Shown here one piece after another: positions 1 to 8,104 of a stretch of DNA of 48,327 nucleotides (positions are counted from its first letter, which is position 1; every line of letters begins with the position of its first letter). This DNA is from Marinagarivorans sp. GTDB taxonomy: Bacteria; Pseudomonadota; Gammaproteobacteria; Pseudomonadales; Cellvibrionaceae. The notes beneath the pieces are model-generated. The model ran no database searches, was not told where the DNA came from, and saw nothing but the letters and a program-made list of their open reading frames with translations. The stretch covers positions 1 through 48,327 of the forward strand of contig JANQJB010000015.1 of assembly GCA_028281865.1 (NCBI GenBank), read 5' to 3'. Made by a program: the position numbers and the translations under genes.

Positions 1-309
1 CAAACCGCGAATATCGGGGTGGCTCAAGGATCCACGCGTTTTTTCAAATACGCCAATAAGCGACGACGCCGCGTTAACTAAAGGGTTCAAGCCCTGCGCT
101 ATTCTAAAATATGCAGATTCAGAGTCTATTGCTGCCGACGAGGACGAATGTTGAGGCCGGATGGTCATATCCGGTCGCTGCGCTCCCGGTTGCGGTCTCG
201 CGCCCGGTGCCGCTCCCCTTCCACCGGGGCGTGGTCGCATTGAAGTTTGTTCTGGGTCATCAAAACCTGCGGGTTTAAATACCGTTTTATCGTTGTCATC
301 AGGTGGCAT
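1..309 (-). CDS. tssL: TssL / DotU-family T6SS membrane protein, partial (N-terminal part only)
   Basis: Reading the minus strand from an ATG at 309-307 gives an open frame of 103 codons that runs off the left edge of the window, so the C-terminal part is missing. An AGGAG ribosome site lies 7 bases upstream of the ATG. The first ~50 residues are a Pro/Arg/Gly-rich cytoplasmic extension. They are followed by a segment reading FRIAQGLNPLVNAASSLI, the signature start of the DotU/IcmH domain in TssL proteins. In this family TssL is an inner-membrane protein that joins TssM and TssJ in the trans-envelope complex; its single transmembrane helix would lie off-window. It follows tssK by 73 bp on the same strand, the usual tssJ-tssK-tssL order. 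The family call is firm; the length and any C-terminal peptidoglycan-binding domain cannot be seen. Confidence 0.88.
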   Translation of the reverse strand, partial: MPPDDNDKTVFKPAGFDDPEQTSMRPRPGGRGAAPGARPQPGAQRPDMTIRPQHSSSSAAIDSESAYFRIAQGLNPLVNAASSLIGVFEKTRGSLSHPDIRGL

Positions 310-382
310 TTTTGTCTCCTAAACCGGCGCAGTTGATAATTTTGAATTTAATACACGACAAAACATTTACCGTTAAGCCTGC

Positions 383-1720
383 TTATTGCTGCCTTATTGC
401 CCAAAATTCAATTTCCAACCCTGGAAAATCCCCACCCACATGCAATGCAAAACCACCGGATGCCTGCAACTCTTTCCAAAAAGAATTATTTTTTTCCAGT
501 TCAAAATAATTAAAACCGGAACGAAACGGTATTTGCCGCGGAGCAACGGGTAAAGGCTTTAATTGAATGCCTGGCATCGCCGCATTCACCAATTGGCGAA
601 TTCGCTCTACCGGTCCAATTTTTATTTGCGCGGGAAAACGTGTGCGAATCACGTCATCCGCTACATCAGCTCGAACGGCTAGTACATACATGCCGCTCGC
701 AAGCATACTGCGATCGGTAATTTCCGAAACGCGAATACCGTATTTTTTTTCAACTAATTGCAAACTAACCGCATTGGTATCGATTACCATCGATAAACAT
801 CTTTGCAACGCTTCTATAACGGGTGCAAATGTTTGCGTTAAATCGTGGTGCAAATAGGGATTAAAATGCGGAGGGCGTTTATTGTCATATACAAAAGTGG
901 AGAACTCGCCGACAATCTGTAATGCCTCAGCATACATTTCTAGCGGGTGTAAGCCCTTTAACGTGGAAAGGTGGTTGGCATAGGGCTCGACACGATTAAT
1001 GAACTGCAACATCATGTAGTCCTGAATTTCAGCGGTGCCTCCGCGTCGCGCATCCGCCAGTCGTCCCGCAATAGAGTCTGCGCGATGGCGCAGCAGCCCT
1101 ACCAATTCAGTCATAAACCCCGATAAACGTGTAGACACATTAATATCCAAACACGTGGGAATAAAATCGTTATTTAAACTCACGCTCTTTTCTTCGGTCG
1201 TTTCATTTATTTTTAGAACGCTAATATAGGTATAACCGCTTAAATCGTCGGAATCGAGCAACAACTTGGTGCGCAACTTAGCCACGTCGACATTGAGGTT
1301 TTCACTTCCCTCTTCTGTCACATCACGAATTTGCACTTCCGCAGAATAATAGCGCGCAAGCCCTTGAGTATCCTCCTGGGGAAGCACATCCACTGCGCCC
1401 GGCCGACGCAGAGGTACGGCCAAATGAACGACAACGTCGTGCAGATTATCAGGTAATTCAATAACGGGAGGGGGTTCGACTAAATCGGGAATACTAAAAG
1501 GTGTTCCGTCCGGGAAAACACCTTTAGCACGCACAACGGAAAGTTTGCCTAAATTCAATAATTGCTGATCTATTTCGAATTCACTGACGCCCCAGCCATA
1601 AGCGCCAAACACATCGCATTTGCCGTTGACAAGGCGCTCCAGATAACGCTCTTGCTGCTGAAAATGTTGAGGGTTTAAAAACATTCCCTCTGACCAAACA
1701 ACTTTACTATCTAGTGACAT
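383..1720 (-). CDS. tssK: TssK, T6SS baseplate subunit
   Basis: This 445-residue protein begins MSLDSKVVWSEGMFLNPQHF, the classic TssK start (KVVWsEGMfLrPQHFQQQ), and has the usual family length. TssK is a cytoplasmic trimeric adaptor that links the TssE/F/G wedges of the baseplate to the TssJLM membrane complex. I chose the ATG at 1720 over a GTG 18 bases further upstream because an AGGAAG site sits about 8 bases before it and the resulting N-terminus matches the family. It lies between tssJ (89 bp upstream) and tssL (73 bp downstream), all on the minus strand and probably one transcript with fha. No truncation or frameshift is visible. Confidence 0.96.
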   Translation of the reverse strand: MSLDSKVVWSEGMFLNPQHFQQQERYLERLVNGKCDVFGAYGWGVSEFEIDQQLLNLGKLSVVRAKGVFPDGTPFSIPDLVEPPPVIELPDNLHDVVVHLAVPLRRPGAVDVLPQEDTQGLARYYSAEVQIRDVTEEGSENLNVDVAKLRTKLLLDSDDLSGYTYISVLKINETTEEKSVSLNNDFIPTCLDINVSTRLSGFMTELVGLLRHRADSIAGRLADARRGGTAEIQDYMMLQFINRVEPYANHLSTLKGLHPLEMYAEALQIVGEFSTFVYDNKRPPHFNPYLHHDLTQTFAPVIEALQRCLSMVIDTNAVSLQLVEKKYGIRVSEITDRSMLASGMYVLAVRADVADDVIRTRFPAQIKIGPVERIRQLVNAAMPGIQLKPLPVAPRQIPFRSGFNYFELEKNNSFWKELQASGGFALHVGGDFPGLEIEFWAIRQQ

Positions 1721-1809
1721 ATAGTGGCTTCCTATCACTTAAACCGTCGTCATTCACACGGAATTAAGTGCAGTAATAAATTTATTGGCGGACGTTTTTT
1801 AAAAGGTAG

Positions 1810-2334
1810 TTATTTTTCTAAAGTTATCGTGTTATTCGAAATTTTCACACGCACGCTGTTGCGGATTACGTTGCTAGATGTAATAGGAAATACGACCTTG
1901 GCGCGCGAGCCCTTGTAGCGATAAAACTCGGCAAACAATGCGACAAAGCGCGTATTCTTAGACAAGACAAAACGTTCCGTGCGTTCACTACTGGGAATTA
2001 CGGGTGAAAGGTTTTGCTTAGCAATAAATGTGTCGCCGAGCACTTCTTCATCCCTCTCATATAAATCGATAAAATTCGTTTTTTCGAAAATTTGATTGCT
2101 GGTTAATTCGTAAAGACGAATTACCACAGGAGAAGCTTGATTTTGTTCATCAAGATTAATATTCCGTTCTGCGACGATTTGAAGTTTTAAATCGGTGTCT
2201 AGATTGAAAGCCTCGCCAACTTTGTTATTTGCTGTCTCACAAGAGTTTAAAATCAGTAAACATAAAACGATTAAGCTACTCTTAATAAGCTGTAACTTAT
2301 CAAACTTATTTTTAAGGAGCGTCCCCCAACTCAT
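1810..2334 (-). CDS. tssJ: TssJ, T6SS outer-membrane lipoprotein
   Basis: A 174-residue protein with a Lys-containing N-region, a hydrophobic stretch (SLIVLCLLILN) and a lipobox ending NSC near residue 32, so it should be lipidated and sorted to the outer membrane. After the cysteine it has the TssJ pattern of a small beta-sandwich: LQIVAERNINLDEQNQASPV, then VIRLYEL and an FIDLYERD segment that matches the family's F..aDF..L....... In T6SS, TssJ anchors TssM to the outer membrane. The ATG at 2334 is preceded by AGGTGA about 5 bases upstream. It sits between fha and tssK, which is normal. Sequence conservation in TssJ is low, but lipobox, length and position together make the call safe. Confidence 0.92.
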   Translation of the reverse strand: MSWGTLLKNKFDKLQLIKSSLIVLCLLILNSCETANNKVGEAFNLDTDLKLQIVAERNINLDEQNQASPVVIRLYELTSNQIFEKTNFIDLYERDEEVLGDTFIAKQNLSPVIPSSERTERFVLSKNTRFVALFAEFYRYKGSRAKVVFPITSSNVIRNSVRVKISNNTITLEK

Positions 2335-2383
2335 GTGTTCACCTATAGGTTATTTAAGCCATTAACTCTTTATTTTTTGCTAA

Positions 2384-4186
2384 CTAAAATTCATGCTTTT
2401 GCCGCTGTTTTCTTTCCACGGCTAAACGCCGAAGCTGATCTTCATAAGCCTGCACAAATTCATCACCAAACAAGTACTGAAAAGTATTTTCCATATTGTC
2501 GATAAAACTGTTGTAATACTCGGCGTAATTGGTCCAATATTTACTTTTTTTCATTCCGGGTAATCCAACACCCTTATTTTGCTTTTCAAATTGACGCTCT
2601 AGCGATTCGGGATTAAAACGGTCCATCATGCTTTTAAAAGCGGCTCTGATACCGGCAATTATTGCAACCTGGTGTTCACCAATGCCATCGAAGCCTTCTT
2701 GAAAAGCTTGCACAGGCCCCATGTATGCGCTCGACTTACGTGTAAACAATGCCTCAATCGCCTCCTGCACATCAGCAGAAAACTTAAGCGGATTATTTTC
2801 GACCGGCTGAATAGTTGTAACATTCATACGAAATTCATTTTTAATGCTGGCTCGCGCACGCAATACCTGCATCATGCCATTGATAATCACCGGCATTAAA
2901 TCACCAATTGCTGAATGAATATCGGTAATTTCCTGATCGCTCAAACCGTCGGCCGAAATACCCATGCCATCGAGCAGCGCGTTTCCGACCGACTGGCTAA
3001 GATCCCTCGACTTTTGAGCCGAATGAGAGGCTGTCGATGCTGCCTGCGTTTGCACTTCCTGCTCACTCCTGCGTCTCTCCAATGCGGCCTGCCCCTCAAG
3101 GCGCGCCTTCTCCAGATCCGCTTGTGTGGGCTTTTGCCTAGCAGAATTAGTTACTTTAGGAGGGTCCGTTAGAGGTATGGAACGATGGGCACCGGTTACT
3201 TCTAGGTTTGACCGAGCACCCCCCTGACGGGCTTGGAAAGAGGAAGGCGGTTCATTTTTCGTGGGTAAAGGTTCGGAATAATCCGAGCTTGGCTCGTTTT
3301 CTCCACCAAGCAAATCGTCATCCCAATCTTCGGGAATTTGGTTTTCGTTGCGTGCAGCCGGCATATCAAACGCCTGACTCAGGGGGTCGTGATTTTGCCC
3401 TTGCGTACCATGCTTAGCAAACATCTGCTCAGCAACGTCTGGCGTTGAACCGAATAGTTCATCACCGAAAGTTCCAGAGGGAGACGCATCTAGCTCGGAC
3501 GAGCCGCCAAAACCGCCGGAAAGATTATCGTGAGAGCCAAACGGATCATCGGCGACTTGACCAGAGCCAACTTTATCCAGTGCAGCCAAAGGATCCGCAT
3601 TTTCACGATCCGGACTCAACGCAAAGTCTGCACCGTCGTCAAAACTATTCGAAGCGAATGGATCCCCCGGATTATCCGAGTGGCTTGAACCGCCAAAAGG
3701 ATCATCACTTCCACCTCCGCCGAACGGGTCGCCGGCCGAGGCATTGGGGTGAGTGAGTTGACCAGCATTGGGAAACGGTTCAGCTTCAGCGCCAAAACCT
3801 CCGTTATCAGAGCTGAAGTCATCTCCAATGGGTGCTCCGAATGGGTCATCCAGCGCCGCTGCACTCGCCTGGATTACCGCTTGCAGCCGGTAGTCGCCCA
3901 TGTCGACGGTGTCACCGTCGCCAAGCAGAATCTTGCCGCCTTTGCCAATGGGCTCTGCCGCACCATTCATAAATGTGCCATTGGTACTCATATCAGTTAA
4001 ATAAAACTGCCCATCTTCAAAAGACACTGAACAGTGACGCGACGACAAAAAACGATCCGGATCGCTTAACACCCAATCATTACTCTCACCGCGCCCTATT
4101 GTTCCGCCGCCTTCAGAAAATATTTTCTGGGTCTCCTGGCCTGAAACGCCAGACGGTGATTTGATAATGGACAATGTCAATGCCAT
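2384..4186 (-). CDS. FHA-domain T6SS protein (Fha/TagH family) with a DPF-repeat linker
   Basis: A 600-residue protein. Residues ~1-100 form a forkhead-associated domain with the expected phosphothreonine-binding signature: G31-R32, S49-R50-H51 and N69-G70. Residues ~110-300 are a low-complexity acidic linker in which DDPFG, GDPFG, GDPFA and DPL motifs recur about seven times. The last ~200 residues (from about the stretch DGMGISADGLSDQEI) match the conserved C-terminal domain of T6SS FHA proteins, ending in a region with FNPESLERQFE and ALFGDEFV-like sequence. In other systems Fha is phosphorylated by PpkA and promotes assembly; neither PpkA nor PppA is in this window. The ATG at 4186 is the first gene of the leftward operon, with AGGA about 11 bases upstream. 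The domain architecture is clear; the function of the linker repeats is not known. Confidence 0.93.
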   Translation of the reverse strand: MALTLSIIKSPSGVSGQETQKIFSEGGGTIGRGESNDWVLSDPDRFLSSRHCSVSFEDGQFYLTDMSTNGTFMNGAAEPIGKGGKILLGDGDTVDMGDYRLQAVIQASAAALDDPFGAPIGDDFSSDNGGFGAEAEPFPNAGQLTHPNASAGDPFGGGGSDDPFGGSSHSDNPGDPFASNSFDDGADFALSPDRENADPLAALDKVGSGQVADDPFGSHDNLSGGFGGSSELDASPSGTFGDELFGSTPDVAEQMFAKHGTQGQNHDPLSQAFDMPAARNENQIPEDWDDDLLGGENEPSSDYSEPLPTKNEPPSSFQARQGGARSNLEVTGAHRSIPLTDPPKVTNSARQKPTQADLEKARLEGQAALERRRSEQEVQTQAASTASHSAQKSRDLSQSVGNALLDGMGISADGLSDQEITDIHSAIGDLMPVIINGMMQVLRARASIKNEFRMNVTTIQPVENNPLKFSADVQEAIEALFTRKSSAYMGPVQAFQEGFDGIGEHQVAIIAGIRAAFKSMMDRFNPESLERQFEKQNKGVGLPGMKKSKYWTNYAEYYNSFIDNMENTFQYLFGDEFVQAYEDQLRRLAVERKQRQKHEF

Positions 4187-4237
4187 CGAGTAATCGTCCT
4201 ACTGCTTTTATAGCAATAAATTTTGTTTTCCAGATTT

Positions 4238-4254
4238 TGCCAGCATGTCGCCAA
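4238..4254 (-). promoter_or_regulatory. Candidate sigma54 (-24/-12) promoter for fha-tssJ-tssK-tssL
   Basis: On the minus strand the sequence reads TTGGCGACATGCTGGCA. It has GG and GC dinucleotides exactly 10 bases apart, and matches the -24/-12 consensus (yTGGCACG-N4-TTGCw) at TTGGC, T.GCA and spacing, but not at ACG. A start point would fall about 40 bases before the fha ATG. Sigma54 control of T6SS genes is established in some Vibrio and Pseudomonas systems. The match is imperfect, so this is a candidate only. Confidence 0.35.
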
Positions 4255-4670
4255 ACTGTCAGAACTTAACCGCCCAGCCAATTAACCATTGGCGACTCAC
4301 TATTTACTGTGACAAACCGTTCACTAATCGCCGCCGCCTCTAATTTACAGCACCAGAGGATTCGGGGAGGTCAGCCTTAGCCAAGAGCCCAGGTATCATA
4401 CTATTGCCTTAGCAATGGATCAAAATAAAGCAGCCTCTTGTTGACTGCCAGAATGCTGAGACCTTGCGCATGAGATAGCAATTACGAGTAAATTACTTAA
4501 TTTGCAAGCCTGGAGAGTTACACAAATGAACAAAATGTGCTAGGTTTACGACAGCTAGTGTGGCGCAAAATATGATCAATTAGTCTATTCTGGCGAATTT
4601 GCTTCTTCACAAGCATAAACTTCTGAGTTGCCCGCTTGATCTGCTTGAAATAATACGAAAGAAAAACGCA

Positions 4671-4700
4671 TTGACACTATATAAAAATTGGCTTTGTATT
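4671..4700 (+). promoter_or_regulatory. Candidate sigma70 promoter for the tssA operon
   Basis: A perfect TTGACA at 4671-4676 is followed after 18 bases by TGTATT (4 of 6 to TATAAT) at 4695-4700, pointing toward tssA whose ATG is at 4786. This would give an untranslated leader of about 80 bases. No other strong -35 box is seen in the last 150 bases before the gene. Confidence 0.5.
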
Positions 4701-4785
4701 TAATTGAGTCACGTTAAGGAAAAAGCGAAAGCTCATACTAAATATGACTAAAGAAAAGACTAAGAAAAAAAGGGTATAGATCTCC

Positions 4786-5901
4786 ATGGCGAGCCCCCCT
4801 CATATCGACATCGAAAGCTTGTTGCAGCCTATTAGCGATGATAACCCAAGCGGTCTCGATATTCGCGATGATCCCTCGCCTGCCTCCCCTTACCAAACTG
4901 TAAAAAACGCTCGCAATCAAGCCAGAGCAGCCGAGCGCCAAAGCATTCACGATGGCGAAAGCCAAGAAGCCTCTGGTCACTGGCAGCATGTGGTCGAACT
5001 TGCGCCACAGATTATTCAAGAACATGCCAAAGACCTTGAGGTTGCGAGTTGGTACGCCGAGGCCATGATTCGTCGCAACGGCTTTAGTGGGCTGCGCGAT
5101 GCATTCGCGCTAATCGATGGCCTGATCGAAAATTTCTGGGAGCAGTTACACCCGATGCCTGACGATTACGGAATGGAAACGCGCGTCTCCTGTCTCTCAG
5201 GGTTAAATGGAGAAGGTGCCGAAGGCGTATTAATCGCTCCCATTAGAAAAGTTCCCTTAACCGACGGTTGGGACCCAGGGCCGTTTAGCCTATGGCAGTA
5301 CCATCAAGCACTAGAGGCACAAAAATCGCCCGACGACGAAATTCGCCGCGACAAAATTGCTAAGCTGGGTTTTAGTACTGATGATATTGAAAAGTCAGTC
5401 AACGCCTCAGATGAGCAATTTTATGTCGATATACGCGATGACCTAACCGAGGCAATATCACTCTATCGCGCGACTGGAACAAAACTCGATGAGCACTGTG
5501 GAATTCACGATGCTCCTCCGACACGCACGATCATTGAGATATTAGAAGAATGCCTGGGTGTGATCAATCACATCGGCAAAGCGAAATTTCCCATCGTTGT
5601 CGAAGAAGAAACGCAAGGAGACGGAGCCATGGGCACCGATTCAAATTCCGAAGGGCAGCCAAAAGTCGGCGGGACCAAGGGCGGCCCAATTTCATCGCGT
5701 GAAGAAGCTTTTAGGCAACTGGGCAATATCGCCGAATACTTTCGTAAAACCGAACCACACTCACCCGTTTCCTATGTGCTCCAAAAGGCAGTAAAATGGG
5801 GCAATATGCCACTTAACGAGCTAATTGGTGAGCTGATTACGGATAACTCATCGCGCGAGCGCTACAGCGAACTCACCGGTGTAGAAATGAACGAAGAGTA
5901 G
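4786..5901 (+). CDS. tssA: TssA, T6SS assembly protein (ImpA_N domain)
   Basis: A 371-residue protein. The N-terminal ~130 residues form an ImpA_N domain: it opens with LLQPISDDNPSGLDIRDDP and includes ASWYAEAMIRRNGFSGLRDA and NFWEQLHPMPDDYGMETR, all typical of TssA. The C-terminal end (HSPVSYVLQKAVKWGNMPLN followed by ELI) is the usual TssA C-terminal helix pair. In the family, TssA works in the cytoplasm, recruiting baseplate components and coordinating tube and sheath extension. The ATG at 4786 has AGGG about 11 bases upstream and is the first gene of the rightward operon. TssA proteins differ in their C-terminal class (short cap type versus long priming type); I cannot assign the class from reading alone. 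Confidence 0.93.
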   Translation: MASPPHIDIESLLQPISDDNPSGLDIRDDPSPASPYQTVKNARNQARAAERQSIHDGESQEASGHWQHVVELAPQIIQEHAKDLEVASWYAEAMIRRNGFSGLRDAFALIDGLIENFWEQLHPMPDDYGMETRVSCLSGLNGEGAEGVLIAPIRKVPLTDGWDPGPFSLWQYHQALEAQKSPDDEIRRDKIAKLGFSTDDIEKSVNASDEQFYVDIRDDLTEAISLYRATGTKLDEHCGIHDAPPTRTIIEILEECLGVINHIGKAKFPIVVEEETQGDGAMGTDSNSEGQPKVGGTKGGPISSREEAFRQLGNIAEYFRKTEPHSPVSYVLQKAVKWGNMPLNELIGELITDNSSRERYSELTGVEMNEE

Positions 5902-6016
5902 TTTTATTTTAAGAAGAGCAGCTTTAAGCAAAAGAACAGTTGTAAAGAGTAATTGTGAAGTATCGTTGATTCTTCCATAACCCATTGTTAACCAAAAAAT
6001 CCAAGAGGAATGGACT

Positions 6017-6538
6017 ATGTCCAATAGCATCCACGATAAGTTGAAGAGAGTGAGAAAACCTCGCGTTCATATCACTTACGATTTAGAAACAAATGGCCAA
6101 ACCGTCGAAAAAGAACTCCCTTTTGTTATGGGTGTTATGGGAGATTATTCCGGTGACAATGTTGAAGCGAAAAAAGCCCTAAAAGACCGAAAATTTTCGC
6201 AGATTGACCGCGATAATTTTGATGATTTGATGGGCAAAATAAACCCTCAACTTAATTTAAAAGTTGACAATACGCTGGAAGACGACGGCAGCAATATGCA
6301 GGTAAATCTCGACTTTAAAAATATGGAAGATTTTGAGCCGCACAAACTTGTCGAGCAAATTGAGCCGTTGAAAAAACTGATGGAGACGCGCAACAAATTA
6401 CGTGATTTGTTAACCAAAGCAGACCGCTCAGAAGAACTCGAGAATATTCTCGAAGAAGTGTTAAGCAATACAGACGCGTTAGCAAACTTATCTAACGAAC
6501 TAGGTGTGGAAGAAGGCGGAGACAAAGATGGCGAGTAA
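6017..6538 (+). CDS. tssB: TssB, small T6SS contractile sheath subunit
   Basis: A 173-residue protein with the TssB/VipA landmarks: the N-terminal [20 protein letters not shown] stretch, [15 protein letters not shown], then a segment of [16 protein letters not shown] and a C-terminal helix rich in Leu and Glu. TssB and TssC interlock as protomers of the cytoplasmic sheath, whose contraction drives the Hcp tube out. AGAGGA lies about 6 bases before the ATG at 6017. There are 115 bp between the tssA stop and this gene, and its 3' end overlaps the start of tssC by 11 bases, consistent with translational coupling and balanced synthesis. No anomaly is seen. Confidence 0.97.
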   Translation: MSNSIHDKLKRVRKPRVHITYDLETNGQTVEKELPFVMGVMGDYSGDNVEAKKALKDRKFSQIDRDNFDDLMGKINPQLNLKVDNTLEDDGSNMQVNLDFKNMEDFEPHKLVEQIEPLKKLMETRNKLRDLLTKADRSEELENILEEVLSNTDALANLSNELGVEEGGDKDGE

Positions 6539-8018
6539 TGAAGAACAACAGTCACAGGCGCAAGAAGCTGAGGCTCAGGAAGTTAGTTTACTTGATCAAG
6601 CCATAGGCGCGACCAAGCAAACAAGTCGCGACGAAACAGAAGACTTGCTGAAAACCCTTACGCAAGAAGCCATGGGCGGAGCAGTTAAGTGGGACAGCAA
6701 TCTATCGCGTACAATCAACAGTGCAATTGCCGCAATTGACAATGTGATGTCAAAACAACTTGCCGCAATTATGCACGATGAAAAATTCCAAAAACTTGAA
6801 GGCTCTTGGCGCGGCTTACACCACTTAGTTGAAAATAGTGAAACTGGCCAAGATTTAAAACTCCGCATGCTCAACATCAGCAAAAAAGAGTTGACTCGCG
6901 ACCTTGAAAAAGCAGTGGAATTTGACCAAAGCCAGATCTTCAAAAAGATTTACGAGAGCGAATTTGGCACCGCTGGTGGCGAGCCCTACGCAGCTCTAAT
7001 AGGCGATTACGAATTTTCATCACATCCCGATGATGTTTCCCTGCTCTCCAAAATATCCAATGTCGCCGCAGCTGGTTTTTGTCCATTTATTTCGGCGGCA
7101 TCACCTGGCATGTTTGGCTTCGATAGTTTCACCGAGCTATCAAAGCCGCGCGATTTGGAGAAAATTTTTGATTCTGCTGAATACACACAATGGCGCAGTT
7201 TCCGCGATAGCGGTGATTCTCGCTTTGTGACATTAACAATGCCACGCACGCTTGCGCGACTACCTTACGGAGAGTCAACTAAGCCTGTAGAAGCGTTCAA
7301 TTACGAGGAATCAAATCGTGACGGTGCTGGCAAACATGTCGAAAATGATCACGGCGATTACTGTTGGATGAATGCCGCTTATTCAATGGGCACAACATTG
7401 ACTAGAGCCTTTTCTGAATACGGTTGGTGTACCAGCATTCGCGGCGCAGAAGGCGGCGGCAAAATCGAAGGCCTACCGAGCCACTCATTTGTCAGCGACG
7501 ATGGCGATATCGATCAGAAGTGCCCGACCGAAATCGGCATTACCGACCGGCGCGAAGCAGAGCTTAGCAAGTTGGGTTTCCTGCCACTTTGTCATTACAA
7601 AAATACCGACTATGCGGTATTTTTTGGTGCGCAAACGACACAGAAACCAATTAAGTACGGCGATCCAGAAGCTTCAGCGAACGCGGCAATTTCTGCTCGG
7701 TTGCCCTATATTATGGCCACTTCGCGCATCGCCCACTTTTTGAAAGTCATGGCGCGCGACAAAATTGGTTCATTTATGGAGCCCTCTGATGCTGAAGAGT
7801 GGTTAAATCGCTGGATTAACAATTACGTTAATGCAACACCCGGTGCTAGCGCAGAAATGAAAGCGCAATATCCGTTGGCAGAAGCACGCGTTGAAGTAAA
7901 AGAAGTACCCGGGCAACCCGGTGTATACAACGCAGTTGCATGGATGCGTCCGTGGCTGCAAATGGAAGAATTGACCGCCTCGTTGCGTCTCGTGGCCAAT
8001 ATTCCTAAAGCAGGTTAA
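6528..8018 (+). CDS. tssC: TssC, large T6SS contractile sheath subunit
   Basis: A 496-residue protein of the TssC/EvpB/VipB family. Landmarks include [39 protein letters not shown] followed by [33 protein letters not shown] and the C-terminal [18 protein letters not shown]. It is the main building block of the sheath and carries the C-terminal region that TssH recognises indirectly through TssB. I start it at the ATG at 6528, not at an in-frame codon 24 bases upstream, because a GGAG site at 6518-6521 sits six bases before it and the resulting protein starts MASNEEQQ. It overlaps the end of tssB by 11 bases. A stem-loop follows 21 bases after its stop. Confidence 0.97.
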   Translation: MASNEEQQSQAQEAEAQEVSLLDQAIGATKQTSRDETEDLLKTLTQEAMGGAVKWDSNLSRTINSAIAAIDNVMSKQLAAIMHDEKFQKLEGSWRGLHHLVENSETGQDLKLRMLNISKKELTRDLEKAVEFDQSQIFKKIYESEFGTAGGEPYAALIGDYEFSSHPDDVSLLSKISNVAAAGFCPFISAASPGMFGFDSFTELSKPRDLEKIFDSAEYTQWRSFRDSGDSRFVTLTMPRTLARLPYGESTKPVEAFNYEESNRDGAGKHVENDHGDYCWMNAAYSMGTTLTRAFSEYGWCTSIRGAEGGGKIEGLPSHSFVSDDGDIDQKCPTEIGITDRREAELSKLGFLPLCHYKNTDYAVFFGAQTTQKPIKYGDPEASANAAISARLPYIMATSRIAHFLKVMARDKIGSFMEPSDAEEWLNRWINNYVNATPGASAEMKAQYPLAEARVEVKEVPGQPGVYNAVAWMRPWLQMEELTASLRLVANIPKAG

Positions 8019-8039
8019 AACCTCTTTGGTCAAATATGC

Positions 8040-8063
8040 AGAGGGGGCTATTGCCCCCTCTTT
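8040..8063 (+). terminator. Stem-loop between tssC and tssC2 (attenuator or processing site)
   Basis: AGAGGGGGC at 8040-8048 and GCCCCCTCT at 8053-8061 form a perfect 9-bp GC-rich stem with a TATT loop. The T-run after it is short (TTTC), so as an intrinsic terminator it would be leaky. Since tssC2, tssE-H must still be transcribed from somewhere, the likely role is partial termination or mRNA 3'-end protection that leaves tssB and tssC more abundant than the downstream genes. Confidence 0.75.
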
Positions 8064-8104
8064 CATCTCTGAGACACTGTTCTTTCTGACACCAGGATAA
8101 TTGT

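Larger units (their letters stand above)
4187..4785. other. Divergent control region between fha and tssA
   Basis: A 599-bp AT-rich non-coding stretch between the leftward fha operon and the rightward tssA operon. I see no credible gene in it: short open frames lack ribosome sites and family resemblance. It holds a sigma54-like element facing fha and a sigma70-like element facing tssA, each listed separately. The size is larger than two simple promoters need, so it probably also carries activator sites, but I cannot name any. Confidence 0.7.

Noticed and set aside
4561-4620. Sigma54 promoter toward tssA
   Set aside because: TGGC elements are present, but the GG-to-GC distance is 7 rather than 10 bases.
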